DNA from: Nigrospora sphaerica
Taxonomy: Eukaryota > Ascomycota > Sordariomycetes > Amphisphaeriales > Apiosporaceae
NCBI GenBank assembly: GCA_018287875.1
Contig: JAGVVL010000022.1
Location: forward strand, 4,154,001 to 4,218,000
Direction: 5' to 3'
Length of the DNA: 64,000 bases
Made by a program: the position numbers and the translations under genes
Notes under the pieces: generated by a model
Seen by the model: the letters and a program-made list of their open reading frames with translations, nothing else
Database searches by the model: none
What the model was told of the DNA's origin: nothing
Shown: positions 9,874-20,400 of the stretch, one piece after another
Layout of the letters: every line of letters starts with the position of its first letter
Position numbering within the stretch: the stretch's first letter is position 1

Positions 9874-11228
9874 GGTCGAGCGTGGATACTGTTCAGCGTC
9901 GGCACAGGTCTTTCGATGTCCATATCGTCGGCTTCTTCGTGGGTTCTGCTACGGGCTCTGCCAGTGCTTCTAGTGCGGCAGCTGGTTGCTCGTCGCTTTC
10001 GCGGTTGCACTGTCTGCCAGTCCTCGGTTGTTGGTTTCGGAGTCTCCTGCATTGGCAGTGCGAATCCTTTCGGTCTCGTGATGTAGGCTGCCTTAGCAAT
10101 CTGGACCTGCTCCTGGCGGACTGGACACTCCTTAGACCACGTAGTGTGTGGTCCTCGGCATGCTGGACAGCAGTACCGGCTCTGATTCTCGGCTTCTGGG
10201 CATTCTTTGTCGTCATGCTTTGTTGAAGAGCAGAGCCCACACCTGCGTGCGTGGCGGCAGACACGGGCGATATGTCCATAACGGTAGCAGTGGTAGCATT
10301 GCTTCAGCTGTGCTCCTTCGGCGAAGGGCTCGCATGGATAGTAGCCATACTGCCAAATGAGGCCGTCTCGATATAGCTGTTCCGCTTGTTGAACCGTGGG
10401 TACTGCAATATACAGGGCCGTGACCTTCCTGGACGAGGTCTTGGCGTTGCGAGGGAGCTTGGCCTCCAGGACGTCGATGGGGCCGCCGGGCTGGTTCCGG
10501 AGTTGGGTTCCTAGCTGCCCTTGGTTCGTCTCTATGGCCTCCTTGTTGATTCCATGGGCCACCACCAGGATCTTTCTCTTCTGGATAGAGGCGTTCTCTC
10601 CGAAGGCCTCGGTGGTCCAGGCCCGGTCGGTTTCCAGCTGTCGCTTCTCTTCTGCTGTCTTGCAGGTAATAGCGTAGTCTCCGCTAGGAAGCTTCCGCGC
10701 GGCTACTGCTGTTTCTCTGCCTGTTGCTGCGTTGACTTTCCGTACGATCTCTTCGTAAGTGCGGCCTTCAGTTCCCACGGCCTTAACCGTGACCTCCCGT
10801 TCGTGTCGAGGAGGCAGTGTCTTGGCTACCTGAGGAGCTTTAGGTGCAGGAGCGGCGGCAGGGGTAACAGTGGCTGCAGCGTATGTCTTAGGAGCTTTGA
10901 TTTCCTTATGGATAGCTTGTAGCGTGTTCTCGATAGCGTTGATGCGCTGTTCGATGTTGGACTGGTTGTCAGGTTCCTTGGCTGCCTCCTCTAGGACTGG
11001 GATGGCGGCCTGTACGGCTGCGACCAAAGTCGTAACGTCGGAGTCACCAGCTAGGAAGCGTCTGAGGCAGTTAACTGTACTGCGAATGGCTTCTGGGCTG
11101 CGTCCAGGTGCCGCATTGCTGCTTGGCGATGGCGTTCGCGAGTCTGGAGGCGATGGCTCAGGCGGTGGGGCGGACCGTTGACGGCTCCCACCACCCGCGC
11201 TTTGCCTCGAGGGTGGTGAATCGACCAT
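9870..11228 (-). CDS. LINE ORF1: gag-like zinc-knuckle RNA-binding protein
   Basis: Intact 452-residue frame, ATG at 11226-11228, stop TGA at 9870-9872. The N-terminus is Pro/Ser-rich and low-complexity. Residues 85-112 may form a helix or coiled coil. Three zinc knuckles follow: C311-C314-H319-C324 and C330-C333-H338-C343 are classical CX2CX4HX4C, while C354-C357-H361-C368 has altered spacing. The tail is basic. By analogy with other LINE ORF1 proteins it binds the element RNA and forms the ribonucleoprotein. It is uninterrupted here, whereas the copy at 61550-62389 ends early at a CAA-to-TAA stop. Confidence 0.9.
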   Translation of the reverse strand: MVDSPPSRQSAGGGSRQRSAPPPEPSPPDSRTPSPSSNAAPGRSPEAIRSTVNCLRRFLAGDSDVTTLVAAVQAAIPVLEEAAKEPDNQSNIEQRINAIENTLQAIHKEIKAPKTYAAATVTPAAAPAPKAPQVAKTLPPRHEREVTVKAVGTEGRTYEEIVRKVNAATGRETAVAARKLPSGDYAITCKTAEEKRQLETDRAWTTEAFGENASIQKRKILVVAHGINKEAIETNQGQLGTQLRNQPGGPIDVLEAKLPRNAKTSSRKVTALYIAVPTVQQAEQLYRDGLIWQYGYYPCEPFAEGAQLKQCYHCYRYGHIARVCRHARRCGLCSSTKHDDKECPEAENQSRYCCPACRGPHTTWSKECPVRQEQVQIAKAAYITRPKGFALPMQETPKPTTEDWQTVQPRKRRATSCRTRSTGRARSRTHEEADDMDIERPVPTLNSIHARP

Positions 11229-11350
11229 TTCTAGGCTAAATGAAGCCCTAGGAACAGTTTCCGGGCTATCCGGTAGCTTATAGAGTCGTTGTTGTGAAGT
11301 TATCGCCGTGTGGGGTCAGTTTCGAAAAGATTTTTTTTTTTTTTTTTTTT

Positions 11351-11361
11351 GAACATGTCAT
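11351..11361. repeat. Right target-site duplication of LINE copy 1
   Basis: GAACATGTCAT, identical to 6483-6493. Confidence 0.9.
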
Positions 11362-12426
11362 CAATTAGCAGGCTCCAAATCAACGGTACTCACTTGCGAA
11401 TGACCGTGACCCATTCACGAAAAAGAGGACGATACTGTACCCTCGCAAGCTCTGCATTGCACGCGCGCCCTCAATCGCCAACCTCACCGGCGCAGCCTCG
11501 CACGCGTCACACCGACAGAGAGAGATATACATATACACATATATTCGAGCGCAGGGTACAACAGGAAAGTAAGGAATCTTTCCACACTTCGATATATATC
11601 CTGTATCCCTGTCCGCCAAGCAAGGTCAATCAGTCGTGTTAAGCGCCGCGTCAACCTTAAGCCAACCTTCTGCGCTCGGATCACCCTTAGTTCTTCAGGA
11701 CCTCTGGATGCAGGACGTGAATCTCGGAGCAGAACCTTTGCAGACGTCCAGGGCTCCTACAGGTGCGAATCTCCCTACTGTGAACTCGCGTAACACCCTG
11801 GGATTAGATAAATCCACCGTAAGAGTATGCACCCGCCTTTGTCTAGGAAGCGAAGATTCAAAGGCAAACCCAACTGTACAGTCCCACTGTAGTGAGTAGG
11901 CCTGATACCCAAATCTTGTACAGGCGCGAGGACATGTACGGTTGGTTGGGGGGACGCATTTCAAATGAAAAGCAGGGCCAATTAGCAGTGGCGGCAGTGT
12001 GGAGGAAAAATAGAACAATGCAGCAACTGATACGAACCATATCACATTGGGTGGTTCATAAACGAGCATTGGTTTATATTTTATCAGAGTAATGTTTTGA
12101 TCTCGAAATACCTTCCTTGTACGCTCCCCTGGCGTCTTGGGCCTATGGGCACGGTGTTTGCTGGTAGACGGCATTGGCAATGCTCTGTGGCGCAGTATGA
12201 ACTGAACGCCACTTTAGCACCGTCGTTAGCGGGCGGCTGGAGCACCAGCCACATGAGCTCAGCACTCCAAGTCAACTTCACACGTCGTCGCCTTCCGCCA
12301 AGTGACCGTCTCCGAAACACTTTTCCAGTCATTTCAACACGGCGCACTGGGGTTTCATCCATCCCGGCCGCCCACCCACGCACCGCACGCCCCCTCCAGG
12401 CTGGTCGAGCTGAAACCAGCGCCATC
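11362..12426. other. Region upstream of the FAR1-like gene
   Basis: No confident gene. A minus-strand frame at 11695-12180 has no domain I recognise and no coding-like composition. The last few hundred bases should contain the promoter and 5' leader of the next gene. Confidence 0.5.
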
Positions 12427-13218
12427 ATGTTCGCCCTGTTGCAGACCAAGGAGCCTCTGCCCGAGGGCACGCACCCGGCGGTGGCGGCGCTGTCGTCGAC
12501 GCACTGGGCCAAGTACGAGGACGCCGAGAAGGCGCTGAAGCTGGCGGCCGAGGCGGCAGGGTTCGGTGTCAGCAAGTCGTGCGCCGAGAGCAAGGACCCG
12601 GTCGAGGACTTCTACCGGCGGCACGTCTTCTCGTGCTGGAAGGCCAAGCCCAAGGCCGTGTCGCGCGCCAAGCAGGAGGCGGCGGCGCTGGTGCCGCGGG
12701 AGAAGAAGCGCAAGCGCGACACGGTCAAGGGCACGTGCGAGTGGCAGTGCGTGCTCAAGTCGTCGACGCGCGACAACCTCTGGACCTTTGCCTACGTCAA
12801 GGGCCGCAACCGCCACGACCACGACATGTGCCTCGACGCCGCCGGCATCCCGGCGAACCGCAAGCGCGCGCGCGAGGACCTCGGCCTCGCCGCCGAGGTC
12901 GAGACCCTCGCCATCCACCCGCGCGCCACGGCCAACAGCATCGCCGAGGAGATCCAGCGCCGCCATCCCGACGTCCGCTTCAAGCGCCACGACGTCACTA
13001 ACATGCTCAAGAAGTTCCGTGAGGACGACGGCGCCGCCCTGCCCGCCGACGGGCCCCAGTACACCAACATCTCCAACACCAAGCCCGGCTTCTGGTACCG
13101 CACCATGAGCAAGCTGCCCCCCGAGTCGCGCCTCATGGTCTGGGAGGAGCTGCAGCGGAACAGCACCACCGCCGACGCCCCCGGAAGCCCCGATCTCATT
13201 CTCCAGCAGCTGCAATGA
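12427..13218 (+). CDS. FAR1/WRKY-like zinc-finger DNA-binding protein
   Basis: Single exon, 263 residues. I chose the ATG at 12427 (MFALLQTKE) because the GC-rich coding signal begins there; the frame stays open upstream but without family-like sequence. Residues 40-135 resemble the FAR1/MULE-transposase N-terminal zinc finger: a GFGVSK block, a basic KKRKRD stretch, then C104-x3-C108 and H130-x-H132 as likely zinc ligands. Residues 145-200 look like the helical segment that follows this finger in MULE-related proteins (NSIAEEIQRRHPDVRF). There is no catalytic DDE transposase domain, so it looks like a captured DNA-binding module, probably a nuclear regulator. It is bracketed by two same-orientation LINE copies. 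The family call rests on motif memory. Confidence 0.75.
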   Translation: MFALLQTKEPLPEGTHPAVAALSSTHWAKYEDAEKALKLAAEAAGFGVSKSCAESKDPVEDFYRRHVFSCWKAKPKAVSRAKQEAAALVPREKKRKRDTVKGTCEWQCVLKSSTRDNLWTFAYVKGRNRHDHDMCLDAAGIPANRKRAREDLGLAAEVETLAIHPRATANSIAEEIQRRHPDVRFKRHDVTNMLKKFREDDGAALPADGPQYTNISNTKPGFWYRTMSKLPPESRLMVWEELQRNSTTADAPGSPDLILQQLQ

Positions 13219-13590
13219 CCCAAAAGGGAGAGAGGAAGCACTGTGTCGGGTCAGGGGGGCGAAGGCGTCTTCATACTGAGCGAAGAATGCAGATGTGCTA
13301 ATTCTTTCTTCATTTTTACCCTGTTCGCTAATGACTGCCCGAAGTATTGGGAGGGGTATATCCAGGCGTCTCATTTTCCCGTCGCCAGGTCTAATGGTCT
13401 ATCATCCATCCCTGACCGAAGTAAAGCAAAAGCGTCGTGTGGCATGTCGTCCATGAATGTTTCGTAATGTTCGTATCATCGGTTCCCTTTCGTTCTGCTC
13501 ATAAGGAAATTGTCTCGCTCACGTCGCGAAAGGTGGCCCGCGGCATGCGGACAGTCCGTAGCCGGTCCACACCCAGGACGCCGGAGTGGG
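13219..13590. other. Intergenic between FAR1-like gene and LINE copy 2
   Basis: Nothing recognisable. It contains the 3' end of the zinc-finger gene. Confidence 0.5.
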
Positions 13591-15866
13591 TATTATTATT
13601 ATTATTATTATTATTCTTACACCTAGCGACCTATTTAGGCCATGAGGACCCCCTGCGCATCTTAGCCTAGGAAAACCGTTCCGGGCTGACGTCCGGCCGG
13701 GTGAAAAACCTAGGTTCCGCTGCGTCGTACCGCTTCTATCTACTCTTTGACCTGCCATACCGAGATCGGGCTCAGCGCGCCCGCTTCCTAGCTGATGAGT
13801 TGATTCGCCAGCTGGAACATGTCCAGCCTGCCCGAGCGGAGTAGCCATCTTGCGATAATTCCTGCTTTTCCGGGGGTGTCGAGTATCCTGTCCGTGTCTA
13901 TCGGTCCTCCTAGAGCTTGGACGAGATGCTCTCGTCTTTCTCTTTCCCGTGGGCAGAAAACGAGGATATGCCGGACAGTCTCCCTACCCTGACCGCAGTC
14001 ACACCATGGGCTGTCGAAGCCTGGAACCCTGCGCTTAAAAAGGAAGTCTTGCAGCCTAATCTTGCCGGTCCTCGCTTGGACGAGGATCGAGCTCTCTGCC
14101 TTGTGAAGTCCTTTATGGAGCTTAAGGACGTGCTTGTCTGGCGGCATCTTGGTTGCTGCCGGGGCTCGCGCTGTTCGGTTTTTCTGCGTTTGTTGCCATC
14201 TCTGGAGCCAGTCTCTCTCCTCAGCCTTATATGCTGAGTCTCCAGCTAGCCATTCGTTTAGCCACCTCTTGCGATCGGGAGTGTCGGGGCCTTTCGGTCT
14301 GCGCCGGCGATTCGGTCTTGTTAGAATCCATCTGGCTGCGTTATCGCATCTTACTTGGATAAGCGTGGCGATGCGTGGCTGTTGGAGCCTCTCTTCCGAA
14401 GCCGCCACTCTTTTGTTAAGCCATACGTCTAAGGGCGATACGTAGGCTTCTGTTTCTAGTGTCGTGGCTGCTGTCGCCTTGAAGGCCCCCGTGACCTTAC
14501 GGAGGCACTCGGTCTGAATGTCACCTAGTGTCTTAGCCTTGCTTTTCGGAATATGATGGTGCCACTCTGAGGCTCCGTAGCCTATAGCAGACCGTACGAC
14601 GGCTGTGTAGACTTGGCGGGCTCGCTGGAGGGACGCGCCCCATGTTGAGCCGGCTATCCGGTCTAGGGCATAGACCTGCGTCGCCATCTTCTTCGATATC
14701 GACTGGATATGGGCGTCCCAGCGGAGACGCCTATCTACCTGGACGCCAAGGACGCGGCAGGAGTCTTCTGGTTCGATTTCGTGGCCTTCTAGGGCTATCT
14801 TCGTGTCCGGACCTTTTCGTTTTCGGGAGAAGTGGACTAGGTGGTATTTCCTGACTGCGAAGGTCATGCTGTGGCTGACTGCCTATTCTTTGCAGACCCT
14901 ATAAGCGGCTTCCAGCCGCTCGCAGGTCTGCTCTGGGTTTAAGCCGAAGCCCACGAGGTTCGTGTCGTCTACGAAGGCTATGGTGGCTATCCCTGAGACA
15001 GCGCGGAGAGCCTTATAGAGACCGGCTATATAAAGGCAGAAGAGGATAGGCGATAGGGGTGAGCCCTGCGGGACGCCTGCTGGGACTAGGATCTCATCCG
15101 ATTCCTGGCCGTCGAAAAACAGCGTGGTAGATCGGTTAGACAGGAAGCTTCGGATCCAGTTGATGGTCCATATAGGGACCCGTAACGCGCGTAAGTTGGC
15201 AAGGAGCCTTCTATGGTCAACGGAGTCGAAAGCGCCTGAGATATCCAGCGATAGAAGGGTTGCTGCACCTCTATGCTTCCAGGCTGTTCGGACTAGGTCT
15301 GTTAACAGCCGTAAGGCCGTTTCCGTGGAGCGGCCCTTTCGGTTCCCCATCTGTTCGTCCGGGAGCAGCCCGTTTTCTTCCGCAAAGCTGGCTAGCCGTT
15401 GCGCTAGCAGGCTCTCGATCACCTTCCCCATGGTGTTAAGCAGCGCGATAGGTCTCCATCCGCCGGCTTGGTGGTACTCGTTTGGCTGCTTTCCTGGTTT
15501 CCGGAGGATAACGGTCACTGTTTTACGGAACGCTGTTGGATAGTATCCCATACGCCAGCATGCTTCCGCTAGGGAGGCTAAGGCCTGGAAGAGGGGCTTT
15601 CCTAAGCGCTTAAGGAATCCGTTCGGAAGCTGGTCTGGCCCAGGTGCTTTCCACTGGCCTGCCTTACTTAAGACGTCTTGGACCTGCTCCGCTGTCACCT
15701 CGCCGTCGATGTCGAGAGGCGCTGCGAGCCGGTTTGTTATACGGAAGCCGGTATACATGGCCTTAGGGAGAGGGTAAAACCTCTCTCGGAAGGCCTCCGT
15801 TTTCTCCTTATGGGTTATTGCTTCGCCTCGCGGTGTGTGAAGCGTGGGGACGGCTGGAGGTAGCGG
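13591..15866 (-). mobile_element. LINE copy 2, 5'-truncated
   Basis: Closely similar to 6494-8770 of copy 1 and in the same orientation, with an (AAT)n tail at 13591 onward. Homology stops at about 15866 inside ORF2, so the endonuclease and ORF1 are missing, as expected of 5'-truncated LINE insertions. I found no convincing target-site duplication. The remaining reverse transcriptase frame is open except for one TAG near 14880 (Trp in CKEWAVSH of copy 1). Its catalytic box reads FVDD, not FADD. Confidence 0.9.
13788..15866 (-). pseudogene. LINE copy 2 reverse transcriptase fragment
   Basis: About 690 codons of ORF2 in one frame, running to TGA at 13788-13790, with one TGG-to-TAG stop near 14880 and no start codon of its own. 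The FVDDTN box carries Ala-to-Val beside the catalytic aspartates, a GCN-to-GTN transition. The C-terminal CDCGQGRETVRHILVFCP motif is kept. Not expected to be functional. Confidence 0.85.
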
Positions 15867-16502
15867 CCCCAAGGTCGTCATTTCACCGTGTACCTCTGGG
15901 CTATATTGATGAAGCAGATAAAGCAAGTGCTGTCAATAAGGAGAGACGCAATCTCAAGTTTCCGGACTAATTTGGCAAGCCTTCGCACTAATGAGAGACG
16001 CAATGTCTAGTTTTCGAACTGACTCAACGGAAGATATCTTGGGTGGACGTAATGGGCGTTACTGTTGGAGTTTGTGGTTGTGATGCTGAGGATGGAAAAG
16101 AGTCCCGCAAAACGGGCAAGGAGTGGTCTGGGCCCGATAGCTTACTCAAGTAGGTAAACTGTGAAATATATTTGCAATTTTGCTTTCCGCCGCGTCTAAT
16201 AGTTGTCATAACGCTCATCAAACACTGTCAAGTCGCGTAAATATTCCCGCATTGGTTAGTGCCTTGGGTTTTCACCCCCCTAACGGACGGATAAGGTGGT
16301 CGGGTCTTTATAGTGCGGGAGTATGACTGGATGGATGTTTGGGGTGCTCGAGAAATCCGTTGCTAAGGTAACTTGATCACAGCCAACGACCGAAGAAAGC
16401 TTAATGTTGGGGGTGACTCAAAGTGACCCTTTCGAAAGCTGGAGGTGCTTCTCCATCGTACAGTGTGGCTGTTTTCTCTCCTGGCTCTATCATCCCAAAG
16501 GC
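15867..16502. other. Intergenic between LINE copy 2 and the PPxY protein gene
   Basis: No gene or repeat recognised. It includes two short similar phrases (gagagacgcaat) about 60 bp apart near 15940 and 15990. Confidence 0.5.
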
Positions 16503-17441
16503 TCACGCCCTGTCCTTGCCCTTGCCCGCGAGGGCGTCGGCGCCCGCCTCCACCAGAGAGGACAACAGGCCCATGCGGTCTTGCACAGCCACCATGGCGG
16601 CGCACGCCGTCACGACGCCCTCGAGCAACTTGGGGCTTACCGGCCCGCCAGTCTGGTAGATCGCCAGCTTGCCTCGCTCGGGCGCCCAGGGCGCTGACCG
16701 GGTATAGGAGGCGAGGAGGTCGCCCGACGATTCGTTGACAAAGTAGTACGTCAGGAACGGCGTCCACTCGGCCTCGCCCTTGCTGCTGCTGCTGCTGCTG
16801 CTTCCTGCGGTGGCGGCGGGAGAGGCGCCGAGCCCGGCTTGCGGCGGCGGCGTCGTCGTCCACAGGCAACGGGCGTTGCTCTGGGAGGGAAAATTGAGGG
16901 CGTACTGGGTGGTGACGAGGCCCGACGTCTCGAGGGCGCGCTTGGCGGGGGCGGCGTAGCGCGAGCTGTGCTCGACATCCTCCTCGAGCGGCAAGAAGGT
17001 GATGGTAGCGGCGCCGCCCATGAAGGGCACCTCGACGGTGGGTAGGGCGAGGTCGGCGACGGGCCGGACGGGCGTCTGCTGCTGCGCCGGCCATGGCCCC
17101 ATACGCTCCAGCCGCGCTGTGTATTTGTCGCGGTAGCTGAGCCGCCAGCCCGACGTCGCCGGCAGCGCCGCCGGCAACGGCCCCGTCGGCCGCACCGTTA
17201 GCGTCTTGGAGAAGAGCCAGCCCGTCTGGATGTCGACGTCAAACATGAGCGGGGCCGTCGCGTTCGCTGCCGCGCGCGCCGCCTTCTTCTCGTCGACGTA
17301 CGCGCCGGCCGCGAGGCAGGAGCTGTGGGCGCCGTCGTACGCCGGCGCGGCCACGTCGCCCGTGGCTTCGTGGTACGAGGGCGGCCCGGCGGGCTCCTCG
17401 CCATCGTGCTGGCTCTTAGTGGCTCGTTTTCGAAACTCCAT
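16503..17441 (-). CDS. Conserved-looking fungal protein of unknown function with PPxY motif
   Basis: Single exon, 312 residues, ATG at 17439-17441. I do not recognise a catalytic domain. Near the N-terminus PPSYHEA (about 20-26) is a PPxY motif, known in other proteins to bind WW domains such as those of Rsp5/Nedd4 ubiquitin ligases. Residues 60-190 look like a globular beta-rich domain, with phrases such as QTGWLFSKTLTVRP and ITFLPLEEDVEHSSRYA. A Ser run (six or more) is encoded by a CTG/CAG microsatellite at about 16783-16802 and separates this from a C-terminal domain (about 225-300). Strong GC3 bias supports real coding. No signal peptide or membrane span is apparent. Confidence 0.7.
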   Translation of the reverse strand: MEFRKRATKSQHDGEEPAGPPSYHEATGDVAAPAYDGAHSSCLAAGAYVDEKKAARAAANATAPLMFDVDIQTGWLFSKTLTVRPTGPLPAALPATSGWRLSYRDKYTARLERMGPWPAQQQTPVRPVADLALPTVEVPFMGGAATITFLPLEEDVEHSSRYAAPAKRALETSGLVTTQYALNFPSQSNARCLWTTTPPPQAGLGASPAATAGSSSSSSSKGEAEWTPFLTYYFVNESSGDLLASYTRSAPWAPERGKLAIYQTGGPVSPKLLEGVVTACAAMVAVQDRMGLLSSLVEAGADALAGKGKDRA

Positions 17442-18420
17442 ACTGATTATGTCTGCTTGGGGGTAGTAGGAAAGATAGCCGGATCGTATACGTGAAATTA
17501 AGTTATGAATTCGTGTGGTACTTCATCTGTTAGGAGTGCCCTCTTTGATGGATGAGCTGAAGGCGGTTGCGCACGCATTCTACGTCATCAGACAACTTGC
17601 ATCGCCACGTGATGACTGGTTCGTCACTGGTTACTTTCTTAGGTAATGCAAGTACAAGTAGCTCTGCGGGCAGGTAGTAGTAATCAATGCGGTAGCCTCG
17701 GGCAACCGCTGTTTGCGAAGCTGAGCAGATGATGGTGTTGACGGATCCTTCGTCGATGCCGTGTATCCCGACTTCCGTGCCGTTACATGCCTAAATCCAC
17801 GGAGGGGTCCTTCACGGGCGCAGAAGCTGGAGGGACACAGGTCCATTTCTGGAGTCAGCAATGGGGTGGGTTTCGGCAGGTCGCAAGTGGGCTCGGTTGT
17901 GGGATCAATGGGACATGCGTGCCGGCGTCCTTCCACAGTCAGCTTTCATTCGTTGGTAAGGTAGATCAGTTTTGATTCCTGTTCGCAACCGGGTGTTTCT
18001 TTACACGGTACCAAATAGGTAGAGGGAGAGTATCTCCAATGACGTCCACAAGCTGCGATTACAATAGAACCTCGTCCATCAAGTTTCCAGCTCCAGCGGG
18101 GCTGAATGGGCTCCAGCTGGAGGAGGTGTGACGTGTACCCCACAGTACCTGATACCTCTGATCCCATTGGGACGGATCCCATGGGATGTAGCCTAGCCTC
18201 TATCGATACTTCTGAATGCCAGCCAGGCCTGGCCTGACACGCCCCAACCCGACCAGCCAAACCAACAGCCTAACGACGGGATCGCCAATCGCTGCCTCCC
18301 ATCCCATCCCCAGTCCCCCCGTTGGCGACATCTACACACATTCCGCCCATTCCCCTCCAGCCTTGCGTCTGCTCGCGCCTCGCCCCCGACACCCCCTCCG
18401 CACGCACCCTAGCTGTCATC
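17442..18420. other. Divergent intergenic region upstream of vps5
   Basis: This lies between the minus-strand PPxY gene and plus-strand vps5 and probably holds both promoters. The 18250-18420 part is C/T-rich, as is common in fungal leaders. No other gene seen. Confidence 0.5.
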
Positions 18421-20400
18421 ATGGATCTGGGAGACGCCGGCGACTCGCCCTGGGGTGGTGTGTTTCCCTGTTTCCCTCGTGCCCCCCAGCCCGAGCAATG
18501 CTGACCCCCCGGACTGCAGACGTCCCTTCGCAATCCTCCAAGCCACCGTTCGAGGAAGACGGTACGATAGACACCCGCCACGCTCCTCTGCGACTCCGTA
18601 ACCCATGGCCTCGCCCACTAACCCCGTCGCCCCAGCCTCTGCCCCGAAGCCCTCCGACGGCGAGCAGTCCTCCCAGCCGTCACAAGGCGCCGCCAAGCCG
18701 GCCCCCGCCCGCGGCCCTCGCAAGCCCGTACGTCGCCTCCAGGCGCAACCCGCCTCCCTCCAGGCCGACGACCCTCTGGGACCATTGGGGCCCCTCGGCG
18801 ACAATGCGAGCCCCGGCGCCGATGCCCAGGCCGACGAGCCGCCGGCGCCCCCGCAGAAGGAGCAGATGACGATCCGGACTACTATGCCGCCCGGCCAGCG
18901 CAAGTCGGTCTCGCGGGATCCCCACAGCGTCGACGAGGAGGATGACAACGCCAGCCGCCTCGGGGGCCCCCGTGCCCCGCCACCTGTCCAGGCTGCCCTG
19001 CCGAGCCCCGTGCGGACCACGATGCAGCCGAGCATGAGCATCGAGCAGGCCTCTAAGCCCTCCTTCCAGATCACCGTGGGGGAACCCCACAAGGTCGGCG
19101 ATCTCACTAGCTCCCACATCGTCTACTCGGTACGGACGCGGACCACGTCCAAGGGCTACAAGCAGCCCGAGTTTGAGGTTAAGCGCCGCTACAGGGACTT
19201 TCTCTGGCTGTACACCACCATGCACGGCAACAACCCCGGTGTGGTCGTGCCTCCGCCTCCCGAGAAGCAGGCCCTCAACCGGTTCGAGACTAACTTTGTC
19301 GAGTCGCGCCGCGCCGCCCTGGAGAAGATGTTGAACAAAATTGCCGCCCACGCCACCCTGCAGCACGACCCCGACCTGAAGCTCTTCCTGGAGAGCGAGT
19401 CTTTCGCCGTCGACATCAAACACAAGGAGCGCCGGGAGCCCATCCCGGGCGAGAGCAAAGGCGTCTTGGGCTCTCTTGGTATCAGCGTTGGCAGCAGCAA
19501 CAAGTTTGTCGAGCAGGATGACGTAAGTGTGCGCCTGTCTACCCCGAGCGACCCGTCACTGACCGCAGCAGTGGTTCCACGATCGTCGTGTGTACCTCGA
19601 CGCCCTCGAGAACCAGCTCAAGGCCCTGATGAAGGCCATGGACAGCATGGTAATACAGCGCAAGGCCATGGCCGAGGCGGCTGGCGACTTTTCCGCCTCC
19701 CTGCACGCCTTGTCTACGGTCGAGCTGAGCCACGCCTTGTCTGGTCCCCTCGATGCCCTGTCGGAGCTCCAGATCACCATCCGCGACGTGTACGACCGGC
19801 AGGCGCAACAGGACGTTCTCACCTTTGGCATCGTGATCGATGAGTACGTTCGACTGATTGGGAGCGTCAAGCAGGCCTTCAGCCAACGGCAGAAGGCTTT
19901 CCACAGCTGGCACAACGCCGAGTCGGAGCTGCAAAAGCGCAAGGCATCCCAGGACAAGCTTCTTCGCCAGGGCAAGTCCCAGCAGGACAGGCTCAATCAA
20001 GTCAATGCCGAGGTGGCCGATGCCGAGCGCAAGGTGCACCAGGCAAGACTGCTGTTTGACGACATGGGCCGCCTGATGCGTGCCGAGTTGGACCGGTTCG
20101 AGCGCGAAAAGGTCGAGGATTTCAAGAGCGCCGTCGAGACTTTCCTCGAGAGCGCCGTCGAGGCCCAAAAAGAAGTAAGTTTGGCTCCCCGGCATGAATC
20201 CATGCGCTGCGAGAGACTGACGCCCCGTCCGCTAGTTGATCGAGAAGTGGGAGACTTTCCTCATGCAGCTCGACGCTGAGGACGACGAAACGGTTTTCTA
20301 CCGCCCCCCGGTGGTCCAGTCGGCAGTCGACAAGTCCCGCGTGACGGGCAACACGGCGGTGGACCGCGCGCGGGCGACGATAGACCAGGATTCTGATTAG
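18421..20400 (+). CDS. vps5: Sorting nexin Vps5 (SNX1/2-type retromer subunit)
   Basis: Five exons: 18421-18457, 18520-18561, 18636-19522, 19572-20174 and 20236-20400, giving 577 residues. Introns are 49-74 nt with GT-AG ends. After an acidic/proline-rich N-terminus, a PX domain (about 170-285) carries the phosphoinositide-binding RRYRDFLWL and a PPPPEKQ loop. The Vps5 BAR domain (about 325-575) is a coiled coil starting DDWFHDRRVYLDALENQ. Vps5 pairs with Vps17 to tubulate endosomal membrane and return cargo such as Vps10 to the Golgi. The third intron ends in a tandem CAGCAG acceptor, so residue Gln between DD and WFHD may be included or skipped. Exons 1 and 2 are very small (37 and 42 nt); their joining restores one frame, which supports the model. 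Confidence 0.93.

Larger units (their letters stand above)
6494..11350 (-). mobile_element. Tad-like non-LTR retrotransposon, full-length copy 1
   Basis: A 4.86-kb element in minus orientation with gag-like ORF1 (11228-9870) and endonuclease/reverse transcriptase ORF2 (9873-6685). The 3' end is a run of about seven AAT triplets just inside the left target-site duplication. The 5' end, at the right, begins with 20 consecutive A residues on the element strand. Two related copies lie at 13591-15866 and 57654-62504 and a fragment at 47353-47540. This copy has the fewest lesions: three premature stops in ORF2, each explainable by one C:G-to-T:A change. ORF1 with three zinc knuckles, an apurinic-type endonuclease and this reverse transcriptase arrangement fit the Tad/I-like LINEs of filamentous fungi. 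No RNase H domain is evident after the reverse transcriptase. Confidence 0.93.

Noticed and set aside
12355..13374. Minus-strand open frame of about 340 codons
   Set aside because: Shadow of the FAR1-like gene; Arg/Leu/Val-rich without domain motifs.
18216..18869. Pro/Ser-rich plus-strand frame at the 5' end of vps5
   Set aside because: It reads through two vps5 introns in another phase; the spliced model gives a continuous Vps5.
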